Source: Rhodococcus sp. 1168 (GTDB lineage: Bacteria > Actinomycetota > Actinomycetes > Mycobacteriales > Mycobacteriaceae). Taken from it: 64,000 bases of DNA. Shown here piece by piece: positions 18,624-28,137 of this stretch; the first letter of the stretch is position 1; each line of letters starts with the position of its first letter. Under the pieces are notes generated by a model. The model had not been told where the DNA came from. It saw nothing but the letters and a program-made list of their open reading frames with translations, and did no database searches. The position numbers and the translations under genes are program-made. The stretch spans positions 248,001-312,000 of the forward strand of contig NZ_MKKY01000072.1 in the NCBI RefSeq assembly GCF_002091955.1, in the 5' to 3' direction.

Positions 18624-19127
18624 CTATAGGTGTTCGGCCGTGGATCCACCCAGTGGAATGGCGGGCAGGCCGAGCTTGCGGTGATCCCACGAGCGTGTGC
18701 GGTCGACGACGACCCTTACTGCAATTCGCTTCTTCATCATCTGCTCCACCATCGGACGCACCTGTTCCGAATACGGCCCGGTGTACCGTTCCCACACACT
18801 TATGCCCACTGCAGAGATCGACTCGGGATCGTCGAGTATCTCCGCTGTCCCTTCGAAGGAGACGCCGCGGAGAGTGTCATAGGTGTTGCCGTCCTCGACG
18901 AGCACCGTGATCCGTGAGTCACGACGGATGTTGACGGCTTTTTGCGACTTCGCCTTGGTCTCGAACCACACCTCGCCGTCGATGACGCCGTACCACATTG
19001 CTACGAGGTGAGGCTGTCCGTCGGCTCCGATGGTGGCGAGAGTGGCAACTCGACTTCTGTCGATGAACGTCGCGATTTCGACGTCGGTCATTGTTATCTG
19101 CGCGCGCTGATTGGTTCCCACGCTCAT
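18624..19127 (-). CDS. PPOX-class F420-dependent oxidoreductase-like protein
   Basis: This is a 167-residue split-barrel flavin/F420-binding protein. The opening strand and loop FIDRSRVATLATIGADGQPH and the following VAMWYGVIDGEVWFETKAKS are typical of the PPOX/FDOR-B branch that uses coenzyme F420 in actinobacteria. The C-terminal RTRSWDHRKLGLP is characteristic of the M. tuberculosis homologue in this same position. An internal ATG at 19091 is an alternative start, but homologues usually carry the extra N-terminal residues. The F420 biosynthesis gene fbiD lies 7 kb away. The physiological substrate is unknown. Confidence 0.87.
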   Translation of the reverse strand: MSVGTNQRAQITMTDVEIATFIDRSRVATLATIGADGQPHLVAMWYGVIDGEVWFETKAKSQKAVNIRRDSRITVLVEDGNTYDTLRGVSFEGTAEILDDPESISAVGISVWERYTGPYSEQVRPMVEQMMKKRIAVRVVVDRTRSWDHRKLGLPAIPLGGSTAEHL

Positions 19128-19180
19128 TGCTTATCAGAGAACGGGACATCGAGGACCGTAGATTCCCGATCTGTTCACTG

Positions 19181-19882
19181 TCAGAGTCGTTTGTGAATCG
19201 CTTCGGCGGCAGCGAGCAGATCTGCGGCCCAACGCGCACCGGGTCTACGGCCGATTCGGTCGATGGGCCCCGAGACGGACACCGCGGCGATGACATTTCC
19301 TGCCGCATCTCGGACCGGAGCTGCGACGCTGGCGACTCCTGGCTCACGTTCCCCGGCACTTTGAGCCCAACCCCGCCTGCGGACTTCGATCAGCACACGT
19401 TCTCCGAATTCTGCATCCGGCAGAACGGCGCGTTGGGTCTGCGGATCGGCCCACGCAAGTAGAACTTTCGCGCCAGAGCCTGCTGACATGGGAAGGCGGG
19501 CACCGATGAGAACCGTGTCGCGCAGACCTGTCGGCGGTTCCATCGAGGCGACGCAGACCCGTACGGTGCCCTCGCGTCGGTAGATCTGGACGCTTTCGCC
19601 GGTAATTTCGCGCAGGCGCGGAAGTACGGATGCTGCTGCGTCGAGCAAGGTGTCGGTGGCACTGGCCGCGAGTTCGGCAAGGCCCGGCCCGGGCCGGAAG
19701 AGCCCGTGCGTGTCACGCGTAACGAGCCTGTGGACTTCGAGACCGACGGCCAGGCGATGTGCGGTGGCGCGGGGGAGTCCGGTTCTTATGCAGAGATCAC
19801 TCAGCGTGCAGGGTTCCGCGGCAACCGCATGGAGAACCCCCATCGCTTTGTCCAGAACGCCGATGCCGCTATGCTGTCTCAT
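19181..19882 (-). CDS. ltbR: IclR-type regulator, probable LtbR (leucine biosynthesis repressor)
   Basis: This is a 233-residue IclR-family regulator. The N-terminal winged helix-turn-helix spans about residues 5-65 (GVLDKAMGVLHAVA, then LSDLCIRTGLPRATAHRLAV as recognition region). The effector domain follows, with GESVQIYRREGTVRVCVAS and GVASVAAPVRDAAGNVIAAV. It is divergent from leuCD, as ltbR is in Corynebacterium, where it represses leuB and leuCD. The ATG at 19882 is only a few bases from a TAGTAT that could serve as a -10, so the transcript may be leaderless. A perfect inverted repeat at 19915-19932 lies between the two genes. Confidence 0.88.
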   Translation of the reverse strand: MRQHSGIGVLDKAMGVLHAVAAEPCTLSDLCIRTGLPRATAHRLAVGLEVHRLVTRDTHGLFRPGPGLAELAASATDTLLDAAASVLPRLREITGESVQIYRREGTVRVCVASMEPPTGLRDTVLIGARLPMSAGSGAKVLLAWADPQTQRAVLPDAEFGERVLIEVRRRGWAQSAGEREPGVASVAAPVRDAAGNVIAAVSVSGPIDRIGRRPGARWAADLLAAAEAIHKRL

Positions 19883-19914
19883 AGACCGATACTAGCGTCT
19901 CGCATCGTGGGAAT

Positions 19915-19932
19915 GCACATTGTGGAATGTGC
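19915..19932. promoter_or_regulatory. Candidate LtbR operator between ltbR and leuC
   Basis: GCACATT (19915-19921) and AATGTGC (19926-19932) form a perfect inverted repeat around GTGG. Partial repeats flank it (GTGGGAATG just left and GTGGAATG within). The site is 33 bases upstream of the ltbR start and about 100 bases upstream of leuC, a fitting place for repression and autoregulation by an IclR dimer. The symmetry is visible; the assignment to LtbR is inference from position. Confidence 0.6.
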
Positions 19933-20034
19933 TCACTCGCGGCGGGAGATACGTAATGTCGGTGCGATAGCGCGACGTGGGCCAGCCCGTAGTCCACCGG
20001 CGCGACACACATCAGGAAAAGGTTGGTGGCATTG

Positions 20035-21459
20035 ATGGCCGGCACAGCACGCACTCTGGCAGAGAAAGTATGGGATCAGCACGTCGTCGTTCGAGGCGGC
20101 GGTGAAGGGGGCTCCCGGGAACCGGATCTCATCTTCATCGATCTCCACCTCGTCCACGAGGTGACGAGTCCACAAGCGTTCGACGGACTTCGCCTGGCCG
20201 ACCGCCCCCTGCGTCGACCGGATCTCACCATCGCAACCGAGGATCACAACGTCCCGACGGCCGATATCTTTGCGCCGATCGCGGATCTCGTCTCGCGTAC
20301 CCAGGTCGACACTCTTCGAAAGAACTGCGAAGAGTTCGGAGTTCGCCTGTACCCCATGGGCGACCTCGATCAAGGGATCGTGCACATCATCGGACCTCAG
20401 CTCGGTCTGACGCAGCCGGGTATGACAGTTGTCTGCGGAGACAGCCATACCTCTACCCATGGTGCATTCGGGGCGATCGCGATGGGGATCGGAACCAGCG
20501 AGGTCGAGCATGTGATGGCCACGCAGACTCTGTCGCTGCGGCCGTTCAAGACGATGGCCATAACCGTGGACGGAGAATTGGCGCCCGGGGTGACGAGCAA
20601 GGATTTGATTCTGGCCGTTATCGCCAAGATCGGAACGGGTGGCGGGCAGGGGTACATACTCGAGTACCGGGGTGAAGCCATTCGAAAGCTTTCGATGGAA
20701 GCTCGAATGACCATCTGCAACATGTCGATCGAGGCAGGTGCGCGTGCCGGGATGATCGCACCCGACGAGATCACGTACGAGTACATCAAAGGCCGGCCGC
20801 ATGCCCCGCAGGGAAGTGACTGGGACACCGCCGTTTCGGCGTGGAAGGAACTCGCAACGGACGCGGACGCTGTCTTCGACAACGAAGTCCACATCGATGC
20901 TTCCAGTCTCACGCCGTTCGTCACGTGGGGTACGAACCCCGGTCAGGGTGCGCCACTGGCGGATCGGGTGCCGAACCCGGCCGACATGACCGACGAGGGA
21001 GAAAAGCTCTCGGCCGAGAAGGCGTTGGCGTACATGGGTCTCGAAGCGGGGACGCCACTTCGAGAGGTGTCGATCGACACCGTGTTCGTCGGTTCGTGCA
21101 CGAACGGACGAATCGAAGATCTGCGTGCCGTCGCGGGAGTCCTGGAAGGACGAACGGTGGCGGAGGGGGTGCGCATGCTGGTGGTGCCCGGCTCGATGCG
21201 GGTTCGCGCCCAGGCCGAAAAAGAAGGTCTCGGCGACATCTTCACTGCCGCAGGAGCCGAGTGGCGTCAAGCGGGATGCTCGATGTGTCTGGGAATGAAC
21301 CCCGATCAATTGGCTGTGGGGGAGCGATCGGCGTCGACTTCAAATCGAAATTTCGAGGGTCGGCAAGGCAAAGGCAGCCGTACGCACCTTGTCTCGCCAT
21401 TGGTCGCGGCTGCCACCGCGGTCAGGGGGACGCTGTCGTCCCCGGCCGATCTTGATTAG
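20035..21459 (+). CDS. leuC: 3-isopropylmalate dehydratase, large subunit
   Basis: LeuC (474 residues) forms with LeuD the isopropylmalate isomerase of leucine synthesis. It is an aconitase-fold protein with a 4Fe-4S cluster, whose cysteines are in [15 protein letters not shown] and [12 protein letters not shown]. Substrate and cluster motifs TEDHNVPT and [16 protein letters not shown] are present. The ATG at 20035 gives [16 protein letters not shown], the conserved opening. CAGGAAAAGG lies about twelve bases upstream, and a TTG at 20023 is a less likely alternative. leuD follows 50 bases downstream. Confidence 0.97.
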   Translation: MAGTARTLAEKVWDQHVVVRGGGEGGSREPDLIFIDLHLVHEVTSPQAFDGLRLADRPLRRPDLTIATEDHNVPTADIFAPIADLVSRTQVDTLRKNCEEFGVRLYPMGDLDQGIVHIIGPQLGLTQPGMTVVCGDSHTSTHGAFGAIAMGIGTSEVEHVMATQTLSLRPFKTMAITVDGELAPGVTSKDLILAVIAKIGTGGGQGYILEYRGEAIRKLSMEARMTICNMSIEAGARAGMIAPDEITYEYIKGRPHAPQGSDWDTAVSAWKELATDADAVFDNEVHIDASSLTPFVTWGTNPGQGAPLADRVPNPADMTDEGEKLSAEKALAYMGLEAGTPLREVSIDTVFVGSCTNGRIEDLRAVAGVLEGRTVAEGVRMLVVPGSMRVRAQAEKEGLGDIFTAAGAEWRQAGCSMCLGMNPDQLAVGERSASTSNRNFEGRQGKGSRTHLVSPLVAAATAVRGTLSSPADLD

Positions 21460-21509
21460 TTCTTTCGCCCAAGCCGCCTGATCGTTCGTCAAACGTAGGA
21501 GATTTTTCG

Positions 21510-22127
21510 ATGGAAGCCTTTATCCGCCACCAAGGAATCGGCGTGCCTCTGCGCCGTTCGAATGTCGATACCGACCAGATCATTCCTGCGGAATACCTGA
21601 AGCGGGTGACGCGCACCGGTTTCGAAGACGGACTCTTCTCCGCATGGCGCAACGACCCGGAATTCATTCTCAATGTGAGCCCTTACGACCGAGGCTCGGT
21701 CCTGGTTGCAGGCCCCGACTTCGGAACTGGGTCTTCCCGCGAGCATGCAGTGTGGGCGCTATCGGACTTCGGATTTCGGGTTGTGATCGCATCTCGCTTC
21801 GCCGACATTTTTCGTGGGAACGCCGGAAAGGCCGGGCTTCTCGCGGCAGAAGTCGAGCAGAGCGACGTCGAATTGATCTGGAAAGCCCTCGAGGAACAGC
21901 CCGGTCTGGAAATTTCTGTCGACCTCGAATCGAAAACCATAACGGCCGGAACCTTGGTGGTGCGCTTTGCCATTGACGACTACACGAGATGGCGTCTGCT
22001 GGAAGGTCTGGACGACATCGGACTGACATTACGCCAGGTAGAGGCTATCTCCGAGTACGAAAAGTCAAGGCCGTCATGGAAACCAGCGACGCTTCCGGCA
22101 CGTATCGAGGAACCTGCCGAGGGGTGA
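21510..22127 (+). CDS. leuD: 3-isopropylmalate dehydratase, small subunit
   Basis: LeuD (205 residues) supplies the swivelling domain of isopropylmalate isomerase. The family opening [20 protein letters not shown] (residues 13-32) and the substrate-recognition loop [14 protein letters not shown] (about residues 71-84) are intact. The ATG at 21510 has TAGGAG upstream. It is the second gene of the leuCD operon. The downstream 148 bases hold the hupB promoter rather than a terminator. Confidence 0.97.
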   Translation: MEAFIRHQGIGVPLRRSNVDTDQIIPAEYLKRVTRTGFEDGLFSAWRNDPEFILNVSPYDRGSVLVAGPDFGTGSSREHAVWALSDFGFRVVIASRFADIFRGNAGKAGLLAAEVEQSDVELIWKALEEQPGLEISVDLESKTITAGTLVVRFAIDDYTRWRLLEGLDDIGLTLRQVEAISEYEKSRPSWKPATLPARIEEPAEG

Positions 22128-22207
22128 CGAGGGAGGGCTCCGACACGCTATGCGGCCCTGCCACATTCCGCGACACGTGATGAGAAATGGCGTGGCGCAT
22201 AGACTCT

Positions 22208-22237
22208 TGACGACTTGGGGTTTACCGTTGTAGTAGT
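22208..22237 (+). promoter_or_regulatory. Putative hupB promoter
   Basis: TTGACG (22208-22213) is a near-consensus -35, followed after 18 bases by TAGTAG (22232-22237), a weak -10. The inverted repeat GGTCC-n6-GGACC (22240-22255) sits at the expected transcript start, ahead of a GGAGGAA ribosome binding site. Confidence 0.45.
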
Positions 22238-22275
22238 CGGTCCGACGATGGACCACAATATTGCGGAGGAATTCC

Positions 22276-22992
22276 ATGAACAAGGCAGAGCTGATTGACG
22301 CCCTGACCGAGAAGTTGGGGTCGGATAGGCGGAGCGCCACAGAGGCTGTCGAGAACATCGTCGACACCATTGTGCGTGCAGTCCATCGCGGCGAGAGCGT
22401 AACCATCACTGGTTTCGGCGTCTTCGAGCAGCGTCGTCGTGCGGCGCGTGTGGCCCGCAACCCGCGCACCGGTGAGACGGTTCGCGTGAAGCCGACCAAT
22501 GTCCCCGCATTCCGTCCGGGCGCTCAGTTCAAGGCAGTGATCGCCGGCGGACAAAAGCTTCCCGCAACCGGACCCGCGGTAAAGCGTGGATCTGCTTCGA
22601 CGCCAGTCAAGAAGACTGCTGCAGCGAAGAAGACGGCCGCCAAGAAGGCCGCAGTCAAGACCACGGCACGCAAGACCACTGCCGCGGCCAAGAAGGCTGC
22701 ACCGGTCAAAACTGTCGCAAAGAAGACAACGCCAGCCAAGACCGTCGCGAAGAAGGCAGCTCCCGCCAAGACGGCGGCACGTAAGTCAGTGGCAAAGAAG
22801 GCTCCCGCGAAGGCTCCTGCGAAGGCGCCGGCCAAGAAGGCTACGACCACTGTTGCAGCGAAGAAGGCTCCGGCCAAGACTGCATCGAAGAAGACTACGA
22901 CCACTGCTGCAGCGAAGAAGGCTCCGGCCAAGACTGCAGCGAAGAAGACGGCGGCAAAGAAGGCCCCGGCAAAGCGCGCAGCTCGCAAGTAG
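22276..22992 (+). CDS. hupB: DNA-binding protein HU with a histone-like tail
   Basis: This is a 238-residue nucleoid protein. Residues 1-90 are a canonical HU domain ([52 protein letters not shown]) that dimerises and bends DNA. Residues 100-238 form a long Lys/Ala/Pro tail of KKTAAKK, KKAPAKT and similar repeats, resembling histone H1 and typical of mycobacterial and rhodococcal HupB. The ATG at 22276 follows GGAGGAATT. The tail contains a nearly exact 54-bp tandem duplication. In mycobacteria the tail is a target of acetylation and methylation, and HupB is essential or conditionally so. Confidence 0.97.
   Translation: MNKAELIDALTEKLGSDRRSATEAVENIVDTIVRAVHRGESVTITGFGVFEQRRRAARVARNPRTGETVRVKPTNVPAFRPGAQFKAVIAGGQKLPATGPAVKRGSASTPVKKTAAAKKTAAKKAAVKTTARKTTAAAKKAAPVKTVAKKTTPAKTVAKKAAPAKTAARKSVAKKAPAKAPAKAPAKKATTTVAAKKAPAKTASKKTTTTAAAKKAPAKTAAKKTAAKKAPAKRAARK
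22834..22941 (+). repeat. 54-bp tandem duplication in the hupB tail
   Basis: The two 54-base units at 22834-22887 and 22888-22941 differ at only a few positions and encode copies of [19 protein letters not shown]. Being a multiple of three, the repeat keeps frame and lengthens the basic tail by 18 residues. Confidence 0.8.
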
Positions 22993-23025
22993 TTCTCGAT
23001 TCAGTAGTCGACGAGCGAACAGAAA

Positions 23026-23061
23026 AACAGGGCCCCAGGCAGTTTCTGCTGGGGCCCTGTT
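23026..23061. terminator. Bidirectional terminator between hupB and mutT1
   Basis: AACAGGGCCCCAG (23026-23038) and CTGGGGCCCTGTT (23049-23061) form a perfect 13-bp stem with a ten-base loop. A run of A precedes and a run of T follows, so both convergent genes can use it. Confidence 0.93.
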
Positions 23062-23082
23062 TTCGTGTGAGGATCTACCAGT

Positions 23083-24018
23083 TCAGTCCTCGGCCGGAAT
23101 CACCGGCAATGGACTGGCAAGGTGGTCTGCCGCAATCAAACGACCGTCGTGGAGTGAGAGCACCCAGACGCTGCCTTTGCGGTTTCGGTTGGGTGGGAGT
23201 TTCACGCCGTCCTCATCGGCCCACGACTGCAACAGATCCGGGATGACTTTCCCCTGGCTACAAATCGCGCGGACACCACCCGCAGAGACGATCGCACGTG
23301 CACGCTCGCGCGCACCCGCGGGATCCTCCCAGTAGCCCTCCTCGGAGAGCAGCGGCTCCAAGGTGATCTCTTCGCCGAGCCGATCGGCCAAAGGTTGCAC
23401 TGTTTGAATACAACGGCGCCTGTCGGCGGAGTGGACACCGTCGGCTCCGAATGCCAGGAGCTGAGCCACCAACGCGTCGGCCTGAGATTGTCCGACCTTG
23501 TCCAGCGGCCGCAACGTGTCGTCGCCTTTGTATCGTGAGCGTCGTCCGGCGCGGCCATGTCTGACGAGGAGGACGGTGTCGGTGTCGGGCGGCTTTTCGA
23601 GAAATCTACGGAGAACCATCCGATCCATCGGGTACGACAACTCCTCCGAGGCCTCGATCGGTGAGACCCAGCGGAGCTCGTCGACTTCGTCGTTCGGCTC
23701 GAACTTGCCGTCGTACGCTTCTGCCGCCCAGTATTCGACCTTCTTCATCCGCTTATGCCCGGTGACGGGATACGTGACCTTGGACAAATATCGACCGACG
23801 CGTGCGGCGAACCCTGTCTCCTCCTCGACCTCTCGGACGGCCGCTACCACCGCAGTCTCTCCTGGATCGATCTTTCCTTTCGGAAAAGACCAGTCGTCGT
23901 ACTTCGGCCGGTGAACGAGGGCGACGCTTATCTCCTCGCTCTTGCCCTGAGATTTCTGCCACAGAACCGCTCCGGCGGCAAAGATGTTGGCAGGCAGCGG
24001 CGTGCTGCGGCTTGCCAT
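23083..24018 (-). CDS. mutT1: MutT1-like Nudix hydrolase fused to a histidine phosphatase domain
   Basis: This is a 311-residue two-domain protein. The N-terminal Nudix domain has the box GKIDPGETAVVAAVREVEEE (about residues 48-67), completed by TGF. The C-terminal domain is of the RHG histidine phosphatase type (LLVRHGRAGRRS, near residue 180). In mycobacteria MutT1 hydrolyses 8-oxo-(d)GTP and diadenosine polyphosphates, and the phosphatase domain helps take the products to monophosphates. The ATG at 24018 shares its A with the TGA of ppk; a GTG one codon earlier is an alternative. This overlap indicates translational coupling with polyphosphate kinase. Confidence 0.93.
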   Translation of the reverse strand: MASRSTPLPANIFAAGAVLWQKSQGKSEEISVALVHRPKYDDWSFPKGKIDPGETAVVAAVREVEEETGFAARVGRYLSKVTYPVTGHKRMKKVEYWAAEAYDGKFEPNDEVDELRWVSPIEASEELSYPMDRMVLRRFLEKPPDTDTVLLVRHGRAGRRSRYKGDDTLRPLDKVGQSQADALVAQLLAFGADGVHSADRRRCIQTVQPLADRLGEEITLEPLLSEEGYWEDPAGARERARAIVSAGGVRAICSQGKVIPDLLQSWADEDGVKLPPNRNRKGSVWVLSLHDGRLIAADHLASPLPVIPAED

Positions 24019-26237
24019 CACGAGGCCTGGTTTCGACGACTGCGCATCAATTCCTGTTGGTGTTCACGGACCTTCTCACCATGGTCGGGGGACGCGGCCC
24101 AGCCGCCGTCCGCTCTCAGTTCCCAGCAACGAGTCGTCGGATCCAGCGCAGACTCGAAAATTTCGTCCAGTTGATGAGTGAGACGTGGATCCTTCACCTG
24201 CGCCATGACTTCGACGCGGCGGTCGAGATTTCGGTGCATCATGTCTGCGCTTCCGATCCAGAACTCATCGGCACCCCGAAAATTCAATACGCGCGAGTGC
24301 TCGAGGAATCTACCGAGGATGGAGCGTACTTCGATGTTCTCACTCAGGCCGGGTACCCCCGGCTTCAGTGCGCAGATTCCGCGTACGACGACCTGAACCG
24401 AGACACCCGCCGCTGATGCGCGGTAGAGGGCATCGATGACCTGCTCGTCGACGAGAGCGTTGGCCTTGAGTCGAATTCCAGCTTCGCCGCCTGCCAGCTT
24501 GCGCTCGATCTCGCCTTCGATACGTTCCACGATGCCCCTTCGCACCCCGTAGGGAGCCACGAGGAGGTTGCGATAACTGGTTTTTCGCGAGTACCCCGTC
24601 AAAGAGTTGAACAGATCCGTGAGGTCGGCGCCGATCTCGGGCGATGAGGTCAACAAGCCCACGTCCTCGTAGATTCGAGCAGTCTTCGGGTTGTAGTTGC
24701 CGGTTCCGATGTGGCAGTACCGTCTGATCACAGAGCCTTCGCGCCGCACCACCAAGCACGTCTTGCAGTGCGTTTTCAGTCCTACGAGTCCGTACACGAC
24801 ATGGACCCCGGCCTTTTCGAGCTTGCGCGCCCATTCGATGTTGGCTTGTTCGTCGAATCGCGCCTTGATCTCCACGAGTGCCACCACCTGCTTGCCCGCG
24901 GCTGCCGCATCGACGAGAGCGTTGACAATGGGGGAGTCACCGGATGTCCGATACAACGTTTGCTTGATGGCGAGAACCTGGGGGTCGGCCGCAGCTTGCT
25001 CGATGAAGCGCTGGACGCTGGTGGAGAAGGAATCGTATGGATGATGGACCAATACGTCCTCGTCGCGAAGAGTGGAGAAAACACTCTTGGGAGTTTCACG
25101 TTCCCCGAACGCCGGATGCGTTGCAGGGACGAAAGGCGCATCCTTGAGGTTCGGCCGGTCCACGCCGTACACCTGCCACAGGCACGAGAGGTCGAGCAAG
25201 CCTGGAACCTGGATCACGTCACCGGGGTCGACGTCCAACTCTCGCAGCAGCAATTCGAGCATGTGCTCGGTCATGTCGTCTGCGATCTCGAGTCGAACGG
25301 GAGAGCCGAATCTGCGACGCGCGAGTTCGCGCTCCAGTGCTTGGAGGAGATCCTCGTCCCGATCTTCCTCTACCTCGAAGTCGGCGTTGCGAGTGATACG
25401 GAAGGCGTGGCTTTCCACCACGTCCATACCAGGGAACAGCACATCGAGATGTGCGGAGATCACTTCCTCCATCGACAGAAAAGCATCGATGCGATGGCTG
25501 CCGTCGCCGCGTCGGACTCGAACGAAACGATCGACATTGTCCGGTACCTTGACGCGCGCGAAGTGCTCACCCGAAGTGGCGTAATCCTTCACTGTCACAG
25601 CAAGATTGAGGCTCAACCCGCTGATGTACGGGAACGGGTGAGCCGGGTCGACGGCGAGCGGGGTGAGGACCGGAAACACTTGTTCGTGGAAATAACCGGA
25701 CAGGCGCTCCCTCTCGTCCGCATCGAGATCGGACCAGCGGATGATCGCAATGCCCTCGGAAGTCAGCTCGGGGAGTATGGCGTCGAGGAGAACACGGGCA
25801 TGGCGGTGCGCGAGTTCCTGGGTTCGCTCACCGATCAGAGCCAGTTGTTCGCGCGGTGTGAGACCGTCCGCGGATCGGACCGACAACCCTGTCTCGTCGC
25901 GTCGCTTGAGGCCTGCCACCCGAACCATGTAGAACTCGTCCAAATTGGATGCGAAAATAGCTAGGAACTTCGCTCGCTCGAGAAGCGGGAGAGACGAATC
26001 CTCCGCGAGCGCCAGGACGCGGGAGTTGAAGTCGAGCCAGCTCAATTCCCGGTTCAGGTACCGGTTCTCGGGCAGGGCGTCCGCGGCGTCCAGAGAATCG
26101 AGCGCAGTAGTCGCGGGAAGCGATGTGGGATTTCCTGGCGTCGGGGTCGGCGGCTTTGCACTCGACTGCACTGTGCCGGTGCTGCCGTCGGACTCTGACG
26201 ATCGGGTGGCGGAGGCTGGTCCTTCACTGTTGCTCAC
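24018..26237 (-). CDS. ppk: Polyphosphate kinase 1
   Basis: Ppk1 (739 residues; M. tuberculosis 742) reversibly transfers the terminal phosphate of ATP to polyphosphate. After a disordered Ser/Thr/Pro-rich stretch, the N domain begins at [20 protein letters not shown]. The autophosphorylated catalytic His is in [20 protein letters not shown] (near residue 509). The C-terminal phospholipase-D-like domain includes [19 protein letters not shown]. The GTG at 26237 (MSNSEG) has AGGGA upstream; an ATG at 26255 six codons earlier is equally possible. It lies between fbiD and mutT1 on the minus strand and is coupled to mutT1. Confidence 0.96.
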   Translation of the reverse strand: MSNSEGPASATRSSESDGSTGTVQSSAKPPTPTPGNPTSLPATTALDSLDAADALPENRYLNRELSWLDFNSRVLALAEDSSLPLLERAKFLAIFASNLDEFYMVRVAGLKRRDETGLSVRSADGLTPREQLALIGERTQELAHRHARVLLDAILPELTSEGIAIIRWSDLDADERERLSGYFHEQVFPVLTPLAVDPAHPFPYISGLSLNLAVTVKDYATSGEHFARVKVPDNVDRFVRVRRGDGSHRIDAFLSMEEVISAHLDVLFPGMDVVESHAFRITRNADFEVEEDRDEDLLQALERELARRRFGSPVRLEIADDMTEHMLELLLRELDVDPGDVIQVPGLLDLSCLWQVYGVDRPNLKDAPFVPATHPAFGERETPKSVFSTLRDEDVLVHHPYDSFSTSVQRFIEQAAADPQVLAIKQTLYRTSGDSPIVNALVDAAAAGKQVVALVEIKARFDEQANIEWARKLEKAGVHVVYGLVGLKTHCKTCLVVRREGSVIRRYCHIGTGNYNPKTARIYEDVGLLTSSPEIGADLTDLFNSLTGYSRKTSYRNLLVAPYGVRRGIVERIEGEIERKLAGGEAGIRLKANALVDEQVIDALYRASAAGVSVQVVVRGICALKPGVPGLSENIEVRSILGRFLEHSRVLNFRGADEFWIGSADMMHRNLDRRVEVMAQVKDPRLTHQLDEIFESALDPTTRCWELRADGGWAASPDHGEKVREHQQELMRSRRNQAS

Positions 26238-26313
26238 CGTCCGATCATCCCTCATCCGGGTAGACAGTGAAACTCGGACCGGTGAATTGTCCGGTCTCGA
26301 TCTTTGCGTAACG

Positions 26314-26964
26314 TCACCAACCGAGCGAGTGCAGCACTTCTGTGGTTGCGCGCCCCACACCCAGTTCGAAGGCAAGCCGAACGTCGGCGATCGTATCGAC
26401 GTCCAGACGCAGTCCTGGCCACTGGCCGTCGAGGTCGAGCGCACCGGAATCCTGATGACGTTGCGCTGACGCCGGGCCGAACAGTGGGTCGAAACGACTC
26501 GAAGTGCCCTTGAGGATCAACGCCGCTGTGCCGGTCCCATGATGGTCGCTGACTATGGAGCGGCCATTAGGTCGAGCGCGTGCATACGCCTGCGCCAATT
26601 CCTCGCTGCGCAAGGCGGGCAGATCGGCTTGGAGTGCGACGATGTCGAGTCCATCCTGTGCCCGGATTGCCGATGCAGCAGTGGAGAACGCAGAGTTGAG
26701 CCGTGCGGACGAGTCCTCGCAAGGATGGCTCGACGGCTCTCGCGCAACGCGCGCACCCATGCTTTCGGCGATCTCTGCGACCGCGGGATCGGGAGTGACC
26801 ACCGTGATCCCGACGACCGAGTCGACGGCCCGAGCGGCCTCCGCCGTATCGCGAAGCATCGCCACGACGAGGCGTGCGCGATCGGCAGCGGTGAACGAGT
26901 CGGCCAACCGAGACTTGGCGGTAACCAAGTCCCTGACGGCAATCACCACGTGCGCTCTTCCCAT
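26314..26964 (-). CDS. fbiD: Guanylyltransferase of coenzyme F420 synthesis (FbiD/CofC)
   Basis: This is a 216-residue nucleotidyltransferase-fold protein. It activates phosphoenolpyruvate (shown for mycobacterial FbiD) or 2-phospho-L-lactate (classical CofC) with GTP in F420 synthesis. The start [20 protein letters not shown] holds the nucleotide-binding opening with the conserved Lys of TAKSRL. The metal/nucleotide segments [14 protein letters not shown] and [13 protein letters not shown] follow. The ATG at 26964 is chosen because upstream in-frame residues are not conserved-looking and would cross the gpsA promoter. It is divergent from gpsA and upstream of ppk on the same strand. Confidence 0.9.
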   Translation of the reverse strand: MGRAHVVIAVRDLVTAKSRLADSFTAADRARLVVAMLRDTAEAARAVDSVVGITVVTPDPAVAEIAESMGARVAREPSSHPCEDSSARLNSAFSTAASAIRAQDGLDIVALQADLPALRSEELAQAYARARPNGRSIVSDHHGTGTAALILKGTSSRFDPLFGPASAQRHQDSGALDLDGQWPGLRLDVDTIADVRLAFELGVGRATTEVLHSLGW

Positions 26965-27086
26965 GACGGTCCATTCTGTCAGCGACTCGAGTATCAGTGG
27001 AGTTCGGCCTCGGCAACGACTCGGACAGATACTGTGGTCCGGCGTGGTCCACATGATTTCTTGGCGATCAAAGAAGGTGGCGTTCG

Positions 27087-28085
27087 ATGACCAAAGCAGC
27101 GGTACTCGGTTCTGGATCGTGGGGAACCGCATTCGCGAAGGTGCTCGCGGACGCAGGCACCGACGTCACGATGTGGGCCAGACGTCCGGAGTTGGCCGAG
27201 TCGATCAACGATAGTCACGAGAACACGGACTATCTTGCGGGAATCACATTGCCATCCTCGATCTCGGCGACGAGTGATCCAGGACGTGCACTGGACGGTG
27301 CGGACATCGTCGTTCTCGCCGTACCGTCACAGTCGCTTCGGGACAATCTCGCCGTGTGGACCGACTCGATTCCAGCCGGCGCAACCTTGCTCAGCCTTGC
27401 CAAGGGGATCGAGACCGGGACATTGCTACGCATGAGTCAAGTCATCAGTCAGGTGACCGGAGCCGATCCGAGCCGAATCGCAGCATTGTCCGGCCCGAAT
27501 CTCGCTCGGCCGATCGCCGAGGGACAGCCTGCTGCCACTGTTATTGCATGCTCGGACTCCAGACGTGCTCTCGAGGTTCAAAAGTCCTGTGCAACAGGAT
27601 ATTTCCGGCCATACACTAATTCGGACGTCATCGGGGTCGAAATCGGTGGTGCGTGCAAGAATGTGATCGCGTTGGCGTGCGGCATGGCAAGTGGAGTCGG
27701 GTACGGCGAGAACACCCTCGCCTCGATCATGACTCGCGGTCTCGCCGAGATCATCAGGCTCGGCTCGGCGCTCGGTGCGAACCCCGCCACCCTTGCAGGT
27801 TTGGCCGGTGTCGGTGATCTGGTGGCGACCTGTTCGTCGTCGCTGTCACGAAATCGATCCTTCGGGGAACGGCTGGGTGTCGGTGGGTCGATGGAAAGTG
27901 CCCAAGCGGCAGCGCACGGTCAGGTCGCCGAAGGCGTCAAGTCCTGCACCTCGGTGCGTGCTCTGGCGGAGAGTTACGACGTCGAGATGCCGCTGACCGA
28001 CGCGGTGCACCGCGTGTGCCACAGCGGACTGTCGGTCCCGGATGCAGTGGGTCATCTGCTCGGCCGTCGGATCAAGCCCGAGTAG
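27087..28085 (+). CDS. gpsA: Glycerol-3-phosphate dehydrogenase [NAD(P)+]
   Basis: GpsA (332 residues) reduces dihydroxyacetone phosphate to glycerol-3-phosphate for phospholipid synthesis. The N-terminal Rossmann motif is [19 protein letters not shown] (6-24), and SLAKGIE and [18 protein letters not shown] follow. The catalytic Lys is in [17 protein letters not shown]. The start has GAAGG upstream. It lies 52 bases ahead of ddl on the same strand, an arrangement conserved in mycobacteria. Confidence 0.96.
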   Translation: MTKAAVLGSGSWGTAFAKVLADAGTDVTMWARRPELAESINDSHENTDYLAGITLPSSISATSDPGRALDGADIVVLAVPSQSLRDNLAVWTDSIPAGATLLSLAKGIETGTLLRMSQVISQVTGADPSRIAALSGPNLARPIAEGQPAATVIACSDSRRALEVQKSCATGYFRPYTNSDVIGVEIGGACKNVIALACGMASGVGYGENTLASIMTRGLAEIIRLGSALGANPATLAGLAGVGDLVATCSSSLSRNRSFGERLGVGGSMESAQAAAHGQVAEGVKSCTSVRALAESYDVEMPLTDAVHRVCHSGLSVPDAVGHLLGRRIKPE

Positions 28086-28137
28086 CGTCGACGGGCCACG
28101 TCGAGGCCCCTCTTCGGGGTGACGGTACGGTTTCGCC

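Noticed and set aside
24711-25964. 417-codon plus-strand frame inside ppk
   Set aside because: It is antisense to the conserved Ppk core, with no independent start signal.
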